Of a DNA stretch of 64,000 nucleotides, positions 23,363-34,165 are shown one piece after another. The stretch comes from Streptomyces rubrogriseus (GTDB lineage: Bacteria > Actinomycetota > Actinomycetes > Streptomycetales > Streptomycetaceae). Where the stretch lies: contig NZ_CP116256.1 in the NCBI RefSeq assembly GCF_027947575.1, positions 6,386,001 through 6,450,000 of the forward strand. The letters are read 5' to 3'. The notes beneath the pieces are model-generated. The model did no database searches and was not told the origin of the DNA. It worked only from the letters and a program-made list of their open reading frames with translations. Each line of letters starts with the position of its first letter. The first letter of the stretch is position 1. The position numbers and the translations under genes are program-made.

Positions 23363-24751
23363 CTACTCGGCCGCCACCACGGTGACTTCGCCGATGCCGA
23401 GGGCCTCGACGGGCTCCTTGATCTGCGCCGCGTCGCCGACCAGGACCGTCACGAGACGGTCCACCGGGAAGGCGTTCACGACCGCCGCGGTGGCCTCCAC
23501 GGTGCCCGTGGCGGCCAGTTGACGGTAGAGCGTGGCCTGGAAGTCGTCGGGCAGGTGCTGCTCGACCTGGTCGGCCAGCGTGCTCGCCACGGCCGCCGCC
23601 GTCTCGTACTTCAGCGGCGCCACGCCCACCAGGTTCTGCACGGCCACGTCGCGCTCGGCGTCGGTGAGCCCCTCCGCGGCCAGCTTGCGCAGCACCGTCC
23701 ACAGGTCCTCCAGGGCGGGACCGGTGTTGGGGGTGTCGACGGATCCGCTGATGGCGAGCATCGCGGCGCCCGTGCCGTCCGGCGCGGAGCGCAGGACCTG
23801 GCCGAACGCCCGCACACCGTAGGTGTAGCCCTTCTCCTCGCGCAGGACGCGGTCCAGGCGCGAGGTGAGGGTGCCGCCCAGGCAGTAGGTGCCGAGCACC
23901 TGCGCGGGCCACACGCGGTCGTGCCGGTCGGCGCCGGTGCGGCCGATCAGCAGCTGCGTCTGGACGGCGCCGGGACGGTCCACGATGACGACCCGGCCCC
24001 GGTCGTCGGCGGTCACCGGGGGCACGGGACGCGGCTCGGCGGCCGAGCCGGTCCAGGCGCCCAGGGTGTCGCCGAGCAACGCGTCCAGGTCGACGCCGGT
24101 GAGGTCGCCGACGACCACCGCGGTGGCCGTGGCGGGGCGGACGTGCCGCTCGTAGAAGGCGCGTACGGCCGCCGCGTCGATGGCCTCGACCGTCTCCTCC
24201 GTGCCCTGGCGCGGGCGCGACATGCGCGCGTCGGCCGGGAACAGCTCCTTGGAGAGTTCCTTGGCGGCACGCCGGGAGGGGTTGGCCAGCTCGTGCGGGA
24301 TCTCGTCGAGCCTGTTGCGCACCAGCCGTTCGACCTCGCCGTCCGCGAAGGCGGGCGCCCTGAGGGCGTCGGCGAGCAGGCCGAGTGCCTTGCCGAGGCG
24401 CGAGGCGGGCACCTCCAGGCTCAGCCGGACGCCGGGGTGGTCGGCGTGCGCGTCCAGGGTGGCGCCGCAGCGCTCCAGCTCGGCGGCGAAGTCCTCCGCG
24501 GAGTGCTTGTCGGTGCCCTCGGAGAAGGCGCGCGCCATGATGGTGGCGACGCCGTCGAGACCGGCCGGCTCGGCGTCCAGGGGGGCGTCGAGGAGCACCT
24601 CGACGGCGACGACCTGCTGGCCGGGGCGGTGGCAGCGCAGCACGGTGAGGCCGTTGTCGAGGCTGCCGCGCTCGGGGGCGGGGAACGCCCACGGCTTGGG
24701 CTCGCCGGCCTGCGGCTGGGCGTGGAATTCCATGGTGGCGAGCTCGGTCAC
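23363..24751 (-). CDS. M16-family peptidase subunit, zinc motif missing
   Basis: A 462-residue M16-fold protein. It has the family's C-terminal block GYTYGVRAFGQVLRS and the LGGTLTSRLDRVLREEKGY substrate-binding motif (Arg-Tyr element), but the HXXEH zinc motif is replaced by a segment around GVATIMARAFSEGT (about residues 70-83). It is therefore the non-catalytic partner of the upstream M16 protein, by analogy with the alpha/beta arrangement of mitochondrial processing peptidase. GTG at 24751 overlaps the upstream stop codon (GTGA), so synthesis is coupled; an internal ATG six codons later is the alternative start. Confidence 0.85.
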   Translation of the reverse strand: MTELATMEFHAQPQAGEPKPWAFPAPERGSLDNGLTVLRCHRPGQQVVAVEVLLDAPLDAEPAGLDGVATIMARAFSEGTDKHSAEDFAAELERCGATLDAHADHPGVRLSLEVPASRLGKALGLLADALRAPAFADGEVERLVRNRLDEIPHELANPSRRAAKELSKELFPADARMSRPRQGTEETVEAIDAAAVRAFYERHVRPATATAVVVGDLTGVDLDALLGDTLGAWTGSAAEPRPVPPVTADDRGRVVIVDRPGAVQTQLLIGRTGADRHDRVWPAQVLGTYCLGGTLTSRLDRVLREEKGYTYGVRAFGQVLRSAPDGTGAAMLAISGSVDTPNTGPALEDLWTVLRKLAAEGLTDAERDVAVQNLVGVAPLKYETAAAVASTLADQVEQHLPDDFQATLYRQLAATGTVEATAAVVNAFPVDRLVTVLVGDAAQIKEPVEALGIGEVTVVAAE

Positions 24752-26100
24752 TTGGCCGCCTCCTCGTTCTCGTCGGTGGCGTCGGTCTCGTCGGCGGGGG
24801 CGGTGGGCTCGTAGACGAGCACCGCGCGGTTGTCGGGGCGCAGGCGGGCCTTGGCGACCTCCTGGACCTCCTCCGCGGTCACCTCGAGCACCCGCTGCAC
24901 GGCGGTGAGGGCGAGCTGCGGGTCGCCGAACAGGACGGCGTACCGGCACAGTTCGTCCGCGCGGCCGGCGACCGTGCCCAGGCGGTCCAGCCACTCGCGC
25001 TCGAGCTGGGCCTGGGCGCGCTCCATCTCCTCGGCCGTGGGGCCCTCCTCGGCGAAGCGGGCCAGCTCCTCGTCGATGGCCGTCTCGATGACCGGCACCT
25101 CGACGTCGCCGGACGTCTTCACGTCCAGCCAGCCCAGGGAGGGCGCCCCGGCGAGCCGGAGCAGGCCGAACCCGGCGGCGACGGCGGTGCGGTCGCGGCG
25201 GACGAGCCGGTTGTACAGGCGGGACGACTCGCCGCCGCCCAGGACGGTCAGGGCCAGGTCGGCCGCGTCGCACGCGCGCGTGCCGTCCTCCGGCAGGCGG
25301 TAGGCCGCCATCAGGGCGCGGGCCGGGACCTCCTCCTCGACGACCTCCCGCAGTTCCCCGCCCATGACGTCGGGCAGCGCGCCGTCCCGGGGCGGCTGCT
25401 TGCCGTCGTGCGAGGCGATGGAGCCGAAGTACTTCTCGATCCACGCGAGTGTCTGCTCGGGGTCGATGTCGCCGACGACCGAGAGCACCGCGTTGTTCGG
25501 CGCGTAGTAGGTGCGGAAGAACGCGCGCGCGTCCTCCAGGGTCGCCGCGTCCAGGTCTGCCATCGAGCCGATCGGCGTGTGGTGGTAGGGGTGGCCCTCC
25601 GGGTAGGCGAGGGCGGTCAGCTTCTCGAAGGCGGTGCCGTAGGGGACGTTGTCGTAGCGCTGGCGGCGTTCGTTCTTGACGACGTCCCGCTGGTTCTCCA
25701 TCGACTCGTCGTCCAGGGCGGCGAGCAGGGAGCCCATGCGGTCGGCCTCCAGCCAGAGGGCGAGCTCCAGCTGGTGGGCGGGCATGGTCTCGAAGTAGTT
25801 GGTCCGCTCGAAGCTGGTGGTGCCGTTGAGCGAGCCGCCGGCGCCCTGCACCAGCTCGAAGTGGCCGTTGCCCTTGACCTGGGCGGAGCCCTGGAACATG
25901 AGGTGCTCGAAAAGGTGAGCCAGGCCGGTGCGCCCCTTGACCTCGTGGCGCGAGCCGACGTCGTACCAGAGGCACACCGCCGCGACCGGGGTCAGGTGGT
26001 CCTCGGAGAGCACCACGCGCAGGCCGTTGGCCAGGCGGTGCTCGGTCGCTGTCAGGCCGCCGGAGCCTGCCTGGGCTGTGGCCGTGTGACCCATGGGCAT
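24748..26100 (-). CDS. M16-family zinc metallopeptidase, catalytic subunit
   Basis: A 450-residue insulinase/processing-peptidase-type enzyme. The inverted zinc motif HLFEH is at residues 62-66, with the third ligand Glu in ENQRDVVKNERRQRYD about 70 residues later. Cytoplasmic: no signal peptide. It is paired and translationally coupled with the zinc-less subunit downstream, suggesting a heterodimeric chamber protease for short peptides. The C-terminus is acidic (DETDATDENEE). ATG at 26100 follows GAAGGG; a second ATG two codons later is possible. It is divergent from parC. Confidence 0.88.
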   Translation of the reverse strand: MPMGHTATAQAGSGGLTATEHRLANGLRVVLSEDHLTPVAAVCLWYDVGSRHEVKGRTGLAHLFEHLMFQGSAQVKGNGHFELVQGAGGSLNGTTSFERTNYFETMPAHQLELALWLEADRMGSLLAALDDESMENQRDVVKNERRQRYDNVPYGTAFEKLTALAYPEGHPYHHTPIGSMADLDAATLEDARAFFRTYYAPNNAVLSVVGDIDPEQTLAWIEKYFGSIASHDGKQPPRDGALPDVMGGELREVVEEEVPARALMAAYRLPEDGTRACDAADLALTVLGGGESSRLYNRLVRRDRTAVAAGFGLLRLAGAPSLGWLDVKTSGDVEVPVIETAIDEELARFAEEGPTAEEMERAQAQLEREWLDRLGTVAGRADELCRYAVLFGDPQLALTAVQRVLEVTAEEVQEVAKARLRPDNRAVLVYEPTAPADETDATDENEEAAK

Positions 26101-26435
26101 GTACGTCCCTTCGATCGCGAGATCCTGGTGGAGTCACTGGGTGAACCACCGGGTGGAATCCATGGGCGGAACTGCGGAATTCCGCCGGTCCTGCCACTGT
26201 ATGCAAGCGTGCGGGCGGCCGGTGGAGTTCCCGGGCCTCGTACGCCGAGAGCGAGAACGCGGTTGACGGGCCGCCGGAGACGGCTGCGCGGACGGCACCC
26301 CGGGACGAGGGCGTACCCTGCGGGCAGCGCCGGGCCGGCAGCCCGTGACGGGTCCTGGTCGGTCGCTGTCAGTGCCGCAGTCCACAATGGACGGCGTCAG
26401 ATCACCGTTCACGCTTCAGCAAGGAGCCGGCAGCG

Positions 26436-28892
<2,457 letters not shown>

Positions 28893-28895
28893 GGG

Positions 28896-29060
28896 CTGTC
28901 TGACAGTTCGCGTCGTCGCCCGAAGGGCGGCCGCGCGGCGTCAGGTGCGTGCTCTCGGTGGTCCGGCCCCAGACCCGCGTACTGGCCGTACTCGGGTCTG
29001 GGGCCGGTGCGGCGAGAGTGCGTGCATGGCGTCGCGCGGCAGACGGGAATCGTCAGACAG
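28896..29060. repeat. 165-bp long imperfect inverted repeat between parC and cobW-type gene
   Basis: CTGTCTGAC (28896-28904) pairs with GTCAGACAG (29052-29060). Inside, about 55 bases of the left half (GCCGCGCGGCGTC... to 28977) match the reverse complement of the right half (...GGCGTCGCGCGGC at 29025-29040) with few differences, and the innermost arms are a perfect 13-bp stem. The left end starts right after the parC stop; the right end includes the stop codon of the convergent CobW-type gene. It could be a bidirectional terminator of unusual size or a degenerate mobile element (MITE). Confidence 0.75.
28965..29005. terminator. Bidirectional terminator, core of the long inverted repeat
   Basis: A perfect 13-bp stem GGCCCCAGACCCG / CGGGTCTGGGGCC with a 15-base spacer between the convergent parC and CobW-type genes. 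Confidence 0.75.
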
Positions 29061-30150
29061 GCCCGGGGCCGTCCGGCGGCTCCTCGCCGTTGGCCACGTA
29101 ACGCAGGACGCCCCACATGCCGTGTTCGTCGGCGGGTGGGGCGTCGGCGTCCCGGCGGCACGCGTCGAGTTCCTCGCCGAGGGCCGCCGCGTCGATCCCG
29201 GAGCCGATGAGGACGAGCTGGGTACGGCCGGCCTCCGGGGCGCCGGACGCGCCGGCGGCACCGGCCGGGGTCCAGGGCTCCGGGTAGAAGCGCAGGAAGC
29301 GTCCGACGGCGTGGACTGCGTACCGGTTCCGCGGGTCGTACGGGCCGAAGTCGACGTACCCCTTGATCCGGTACAGGCCCTCGGGACGGCTGTCGAGGAA
29401 GCGCATGAGCCGGCGCGGGTCGAGCGGGACGCCGGAGACGAACGACAGGGTGTCGTAGGCGGCGTGCAGGTGATCGGCTTGTGCGCCGCCCTCGGAGTGG
29501 TCGTGCAGGTCGTCGAAGGACAGCTGCCCCACGCGCTCCTCGCTGGGCCGGCAGTCGTAGAGGAACTCGGGGTCGATACGGCCGTAGGTCGCCGGGACGA
29601 CGGCGGCGCCGTCCACGAGCGAGTGCACCAGGCCGAGCACCCGCTCGGCGTCGGTGGCCCGGTCCGTCTTGTTGACCACGACCAGGTCGGCGAGGGCCAG
29701 GTGCCGGTCGATCTCGGGGTGCCTGGCGCGGGTGTCGTCGAACTCGGCGGCGTCGACGACCTCGACCAGCCCGCCGTACACGATCCCCGGTTGCTCGCTG
29801 GCCAGCAGCATGCGTACCAGTTCCTGCGGTTCGGCGAGGCCGCTGGCCTCGATGACGATGACGTCGATGCCGGCCTCGGGACGGGCGAGCCGCGCCAGGT
29901 ACCCGTCCAGTTCGCTCGCGTCGACGGCACAGCACAGGCATCCGTTGCCCAGCGACACGGTGGAGTCGCCGAGGGCTCCAGCGACGGCCATCGCGTCGAT
30001 CTCGATCGATCCGAAGTCGTTGACGACGGCGCCGATCCGGCTGCCTCCGCTGCGGTGGAGGAGGTGGTTGAGCAGGGTGGTCTTCCCGGACCCGAGGAAT
30101 CCGGCGAGCACGACGACCGGGATCTGCTGCGGAGTCGAGCGCTGCCCCAC
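29053..30150 (-). CDS. CobW/COG0523-family GTPase (metal chaperone)
   Basis: A 365-residue G3E GTPase: Walker A GFLGSGKTT (17-25), the metal-binding CLCC (Cys 71, 73, 74) in GNGCLCCAVDAS, IVIEASGLAEPQ and the NKTD base-specificity motif (about 165). The C-terminal CobW domain (about 235-365) carries HDH and HLHAA His-rich loops and RIKGYVDFG. Members insert Zn, Co or Ni into client enzymes and are often zinc-responsive. I see no clear Zur box upstream, and the client is unknown. Its stop codon is inside the long inverted repeat shared with parC. Confidence 0.88.
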   Translation of the reverse strand: MGQRSTPQQIPVVVLAGFLGSGKTTLLNHLLHRSGGSRIGAVVNDFGSIEIDAMAVAGALGDSTVSLGNGCLCCAVDASELDGYLARLARPEAGIDVIVIEASGLAEPQELVRMLLASEQPGIVYGGLVEVVDAAEFDDTRARHPEIDRHLALADLVVVNKTDRATDAERVLGLVHSLVDGAAVVPATYGRIDPEFLYDCRPSEERVGQLSFDDLHDHSEGGAQADHLHAAYDTLSFVSGVPLDPRRLMRFLDSRPEGLYRIKGYVDFGPYDPRNRYAVHAVGRFLRFYPEPWTPAGAAGASGAPEAGRTQLVLIGSGIDAAALGEELDACRRDADAPPADEHGMWGVLRYVANGEEPPDGPGPV

Positions 30151-30468
30151 CGTGCGACCTCTCTCTCACCCATGCGTACGCCGGCCCGCGCCAGGGCGTA
30201 CACCCACGTACGGAATTGCCTGCTCAGGATACGAGCCGGCGGAGTACCCGCGGAGTGAACGATTGTTAGCAGCACTTGGTGGGCAGACGTTTTCCAAGGC
30301 GCCGGACCGTGCGACCCTCGCTTCCCTCCGTGCGCCTCCTCTCCGCCTCCCCGTCGATCAGCGCCGCTCGGCACCCTGGAGGTGGCAGCACCAAACATCG
30401 CTCGCCGGTCCCCGTCAGCCGACCCGCACTCGACGACCGGCGGGCGGTCGCCTGATTCGGGGGTTGAC
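30151..30468. other. Divergent intergenic region
   Basis: 318 bp between the CobW-type gene and the following hypothetical gene. It must hold two promoters; I see no confident -35/-10 pair, RNA structure or ORF. Confidence 0.4.
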
Positions 30469-31020
30469 ATGGTCACACGGAAGAAGGTCACGGGGAGGTT
30501 CGGCTCCGCCGCGGCCGGGATGTTGCTGGCCACGGCCGGGATATCGCTCGCCGCGCGCCGGCAGCGGCGCGAGGCAGCGCATATGCACGAACGGCTGCTG
30601 GAACTGGAGGAGCTGGCCATCCGGCGCCAGTCGTTGGCACATCAGCAGCGCATGCACTGGGAGTTGCTCACCAGGGCCATCGACGATCCGTCGCTCGCCG
30701 AAGTCATCGACACCTACGACAAGAGCATCCCGGCCGAGCGGCGGCGCCAGTTCTTCTATGCGAATGCCTGGTACGTCAACCTCTACCACGTGCACCGTGC
30801 GGGGCTCCTGGACCAGGAAGGGCTGCAGGGGCGCCTCAGGGAGTTCTTCCAGAGCCCGGTCTTCCGCGAGTACTGGGAGGCGACGAGGAACATGCGCGCC
30901 GCCTTGGACCAGAACTCCGACGAAGCCCGGCTGGGGCTGGTGGTCGACGCTCTGGCCAAGGACTTCGAGGACGCCGACACGGACGAATGGTGGGTGGTCG
31001 GGACGCCTCCCCACGACTGA
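30469..31020 (+). CDS. DUF6082-like small membrane-anchored protein
   Basis: A 183-residue protein. A basic start (TRKKVTGRFG) is followed by one hydrophobic segment (about 12-28, SAAAGMLLATAGISLA), a short Arg-rich stop and a long amphipathic helix (REAAHMHERLLELEELAIRRQSLAHQQRMHWELL). The core FFYANAWYVNLYHVHRAGLL and FFQSPVFREYWEATR with conserved aromatic residues resembles the Streptomyces family DUF6082, which has no established function. ATG at 30469 is preceded by a G-rich stretch. An upstream extension exists but is not family-like. It may be transcribed with the next small gene. Confidence 0.65.
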   Translation: MVTRKKVTGRFGSAAAGMLLATAGISLAARRQRREAAHMHERLLELEELAIRRQSLAHQQRMHWELLTRAIDDPSLAEVIDTYDKSIPAERRRQFFYANAWYVNLYHVHRAGLLDQEGLQGRLREFFQSPVFREYWEATRNMRAALDQNSDEARLGLVVDALAKDFEDADTDEWWVVGTPPHD

Positions 31021-31170
31021 GGGTCGCCTGCTCCGAACGGGGGCCATACCGTCAACCTCAAGGAGCAACAGGGGACTTCCGAGGCCCCGTCGGTCACACG
31101 GGCCACTCGGCACCCAGTAGCGTGGGGACTCATCAATCTGCCAGCAACCTTGCCCATAAGGACCGGTACC

Positions 31171-31407
31171 TTGAAGATCGTGCGCCGCATCGGTGTGCCT
31201 CCCAGCGCTCGTGGCAGTACCACGGGATCCACCTGCCCCGACCTGTTCGAACTGAGTGACGGCAACTTCGCCGTCATCGGCACCGAGGCCACCGAGGCGC
31301 TGGAGCGTGAGCTGCCCGCCGACGCCGCCAGGGCCGACTACGAACGCATCGTGGTCATCAGCCGGGAGACCCTCATCCGGGCCAAGGCGGACATCCCCGA
31401 CGCCTGA
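31171..31407 (+). CDS. Small conserved protein of unknown function
   Basis: A 78-residue protein starting MKIVRRIGVPPSARGSTTG and ending RETLIRAKADIPDA. The pattern CPDLFELSDGNFAVIG followed by ELERELPADAARADYERIVVISR looks like a compact alpha/beta fold; I recall similar short proteins scattered in Streptomyces, often beside regulators, but cannot name a function. The TTG at 31171 is chosen because AAGGA lies 8 bases upstream; another TTG at 31150 is in frame. It ends 142 bp before the convergent citrate synthase gene. Confidence 0.6.
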   Translation: MKIVRRIGVPPSARGSTTGSTCPDLFELSDGNFAVIGTEATEALERELPADAARADYERIVVISRETLIRAKADIPDA

Positions 31408-31548
31408 CTTCACCCGCGCCGTCGGCCGTACCCCACCGCCGACGACGCACGGACCCCCACCACCGGCGAGCAACCCGGCACCCCGTCCTTGCTCGACGCT
31501 CCCCCGACCAGGCCTGGCGCCCGAACGGCACCAGGCCGCTCGTGTTTC

Positions 31549-32721
31549 TCAGGCCGCCGCCGGGACTCCGACCGGCGCCCCCGGCCCCACATACCGCGCC
31601 GCCGGACGGATGATCTTGGAGTCGGACGCCTGCTCCAGAATGTTGGCGCTCCAGCCCACCACCCGTGCCGCCGCGAACGTGGGAGTGAACATCTCGCGGG
31701 GCAGGCCGCACAGTTCCATGACCACGCCCGCGTAGAACTCGACGTTGGTGTGCAGTTCGCGTCCCGGCTTCAGCTCCGCGAGGATCGCCTCGACCTGCCG
31801 CTCCACCTCGACGGCGAACTCCACGCGCGGCCCGCCGAAGCCCCGCGCCACCTCACGCAGCATCCGTGAGCGCGGGTCCTCCGTGCGGTAGACGGCGTGG
31901 CCGAAGCCCATGATGCGGTCACCGGCGAGTACCCGCTCGCGGATCCACGCGTCGATGCGATCGGGCGTGCCGATCGCGTCCAGGGTGTCCAGCGCCCGGC
32001 TGGGCGCGCCGCCGTGCAGCGGGCCGGACAACGCCGACACCGCTCCGGCCAGGCAGGCCGCGACGTCCGCACCCGTCGACGCGATGACCCGCGCGGTGAA
32101 GGTCGACGCGTTGAACCCGTGGTCGATGGTGGAGATCAGGTACTGCTCGATCGCCCGGGTGCGCGCCTCGTCCGGCTCCTGGCCGGTCAACATGTACAGG
32201 TAGTTCGCGGCGAACGAGAGGTCCTCGCGCGGCTCCACCGGCTCGAGCCCCCGCCCCAACCGGTGCAGCGCGGTCAGCAGCGTCGGTACGGCCGCGGCGG
32301 CCACCAGGGTGTCCTGCCGACGCTGGTCGACCGACAGGTCGTACACCGGCCGGAAGCCCAGGGCCGCGCCCAGCAGGGACAGGCCGGTGCGCATGCCGGC
32401 GAGCGGACCGGAGCGTCCGCCGGCCTCGGCGATGGCGGGCAGGGCGGCGCGCACCGCGTCGGGGAGCCGCCGCAGCGCCGCGGTCTCGGCGGCGAAGGCG
32501 GCCCCGGTTCGCGCGTCGGGGAGTTCCCCGTGGACCAGGAGGTGCCAGACGTCCTCGAAGCCGCGACTCCGGGCGAGTTCGACGGCCGAGTACTGGCGGT
32601 AGTGGTAGAACCCCTCGAGTCCCCGTACATCGCCGACCTCGGTTTCGGCCACCACGACACCGGCGAGCCCGCGCGGCACCTCGACGGGCGTCGCCGCGGC
32701 TGCGGTTCTGTTGACGGACAT
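31549..32721 (-). CDS. Citrate synthase family protein with Asp-to-Glu change at the catalytic site
   Basis: A 390-residue type II citrate synthase. The substrate His residues are present in GPLHGGAPS and GFGHAVYRTEDPRS, and VVGWSANILEQ and the oxaloacetate-binding Arg follow. At the position of the catalytic Asp (E. coli NVDFYSG, Asp362) this protein has Glu (NVEFYAG, about residue 328), which may alter the reaction or substrate (for example methylcitrate or another acyl-CoA condensation). The start ATG at 32721 has a perfect AAGGAGG. It is divergent from a second citrate synthase that has a DNA-binding domain, across a 124-bp AT-rich palindromic spacer. Confidence 0.85.
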   Translation of the reverse strand: MSVNRTAAAATPVEVPRGLAGVVVAETEVGDVRGLEGFYHYRQYSAVELARSRGFEDVWHLLVHGELPDARTGAAFAAETAALRRLPDAVRAALPAIAEAGGRSGPLAGMRTGLSLLGAALGFRPVYDLSVDQRRQDTLVAAAAVPTLLTALHRLGRGLEPVEPREDLSFAANYLYMLTGQEPDEARTRAIEQYLISTIDHGFNASTFTARVIASTGADVAACLAGAVSALSGPLHGGAPSRALDTLDAIGTPDRIDAWIRERVLAGDRIMGFGHAVYRTEDPRSRMLREVARGFGGPRVEFAVEVERQVEAILAELKPGRELHTNVEFYAGVVMELCGLPREMFTPTFAAARVVGWSANILEQASDSKIIRPAARYVGPGAPVGVPAAA

Positions 32722-32771
32722 GATTACCTCCTTGAACTTGACTCAACTGTCCATACTTGACTACAGCTCTG

Positions 32772-32800
32772 TCAATATTGATTCAATCAATGCATAATAT
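32772..32800. promoter_or_regulatory. AT-rich palindromic operator-like region between two citrate synthase genes
   Basis: TTGATTCAATCAA (32778-32790) is a perfect palindrome, overlapping the palindrome CAATATTG (32773-32780); a second AATATTG follows at 32796-32802. TTGACTCAA (32738-32746) and TTGACTA (32757-32763) lie nearby. This low-GC, symmetric segment between divergent genes is a candidate binding site for the HTH-citrate synthase. Confidence 0.55.
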
Positions 32801-32845
32801 TGCGGCGACTCAACACGGACCGCCTCCGATCGATACGGTGACCTC

Positions 32846-34111
32846 ATGCGCGATCACGAGCCCGACCACCCCGCAGACAGCGAGCGGCGCCTGACCACCA
32901 GGGAGGCGGCCGAACTGCTCGGGGTGAAGCCCGAGACCGTGTACGCGTACGTCAGCCGCGGCCAGCTCGGCAGCCGACGCGCGCCCGGCTCCCGGGGCAG
33001 CACCTTCGACGCCGACGAGGTGCGGGCCCTCGCCCGGCGCAACCGGCGCGACGGCGGCACCAACCCGGCCTCGGCCGCCGGTCAGGAGCTGACCGTGCGC
33101 ACCCGCCTCACGCTCATCGAGAACGACCGGTTCTCCTACCGGGGCGTCGACGCGGTCGAACTCGCCGCGCGCCACACCTACGAGGAGGTGGCCGAGTGGC
33201 TCTGGACCGGGGAGCTGCGCCCCGGCACCGCGTTCTCGGCCCCCGAGTCCTCCGTCGCCGTCGCCCGCCGGGCCGTCGACGCCCTGCCCGAACACGCCGG
33301 TCCCGCGGACCGGCTCCGTGTCGCGGCGATCGCCGCGGCGGTCACGGACCCGCTCCGCTTCGACCTGTCGGAGGACGCGGTGCTGGGCACGGCGCGCGTC
33401 CTCATCCCCACCCTCGTCGCCGCGCTTCCCCCCGTACTGCGCGACGGACACGACCGGGACCCGATCGCCCGCCGCCTGTGGACCCGGCTCAGCGGGCAGG
33501 AGCCCGACGAGCCGACGCTGCAGGCGCTGGACACGGCGCTCGGACTCCTCGTCGACCACGATCTGGCGGCCTCCACGCTCGCCGTGCGCGTCGCCGCGTC
33601 GGCGCGGGCGCACGCCTACGCCGCCGTCTCCGCCGGGCTCGGCGTGATCGAGGGACCGCTGCACGGCGCCGCCGGGGGACTGGCGCACCGGATGCTGCTG
33701 GAGGTTCTCGACCTGGGCAGCGCGGCCCCGGTGGTCGCGGAGGAGTTGCGGGCCGGCCGGCGCATCCCGGGGCTCGGCCACCGGCTCTACCCCGGTGAGG
33801 ACCCGCGCGCGCGTGCCCTGTTCGCGCTCCTGGAGGACGTGCCCCGGGCGGCGCCCGCGCTCGCGGCGGCCCGGGACGTCCAGGCCACCGCCGCCCGCCA
33901 CACCCCGCTGCACGCCAATGTCGACCTGGCGCTCGCCGCGCTCACCGTGTCCTCCGGCATGGCCTCCACCGCGGCCGAGACGATCTTCGCGGTGGCCCGT
34001 ACGGCGGGCTGGATCGCGCACGCCCTGGAGGAGTACGGGGAGCGCCCGCTGCGGATGCGGCCGAGTGGGCTGTACTCGGGGCCGAGGCCCCCGCGGCCGC
34101 TGCCGGAGTAG
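32846..34111 (+). CDS. Citrate synthase with N-terminal excisionase/MerR-type helix-turn-helix
   Basis: A 421-residue fusion. Residues about 14-65 (RLTTREAAELLGVKPETVYAYVSRGQL, then AFDADEVRAL-like) form a DNA-binding domain of the HTH_17/excisionase type. Residues about 80-410 are a citrate synthase: GPLHGAAGGL and GLGHRLYPGEDPRA carry the active His residues, NVDLALAAL keeps the catalytic Asp, and GWIAHALEEY follows. It could be a metabolic sensor that binds DNA, an enzyme, or both. It is divergent from the other citrate synthase gene, whose promoter region contains a striking palindrome. The C-terminus is RMRPSGLYSGPRPPRPLPE. Confidence 0.85.
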   Translation: MRDHEPDHPADSERRLTTREAAELLGVKPETVYAYVSRGQLGSRRAPGSRGSTFDADEVRALARRNRRDGGTNPASAAGQELTVRTRLTLIENDRFSYRGVDAVELAARHTYEEVAEWLWTGELRPGTAFSAPESSVAVARRAVDALPEHAGPADRLRVAAIAAAVTDPLRFDLSEDAVLGTARVLIPTLVAALPPVLRDGHDRDPIARRLWTRLSGQEPDEPTLQALDTALGLLVDHDLAASTLAVRVAASARAHAYAAVSAGLGVIEGPLHGAAGGLAHRMLLEVLDLGSAAPVVAEELRAGRRIPGLGHRLYPGEDPRARALFALLEDVPRAAPALAAARDVQATAARHTPLHANVDLALAALTVSSGMASTAAETIFAVARTAGWIAHALEEYGERPLRMRPSGLYSGPRPPRPLPE

Positions 34112-34146
34112 CGCGCAGGCGCGGCTGGAGGCCGCCGCGGGCCAAG

Positions 34147-34165
34147 TCAGGTTAGGCTCACCTCT
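34147..34165 (+). promoter_or_regulatory. Iron box (DmdR1/IdeR-type operator)
   Basis: TCAGGTTAGGCTCACCTCT matches the Streptomyces iron box TTAGGTTAGGCTCACCTAA at 16 of 19 positions. It ends directly before the GTG start at 34166 and contains TAGGCT at the position of a -10 box for a leaderless transcript. Confidence 0.8.
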
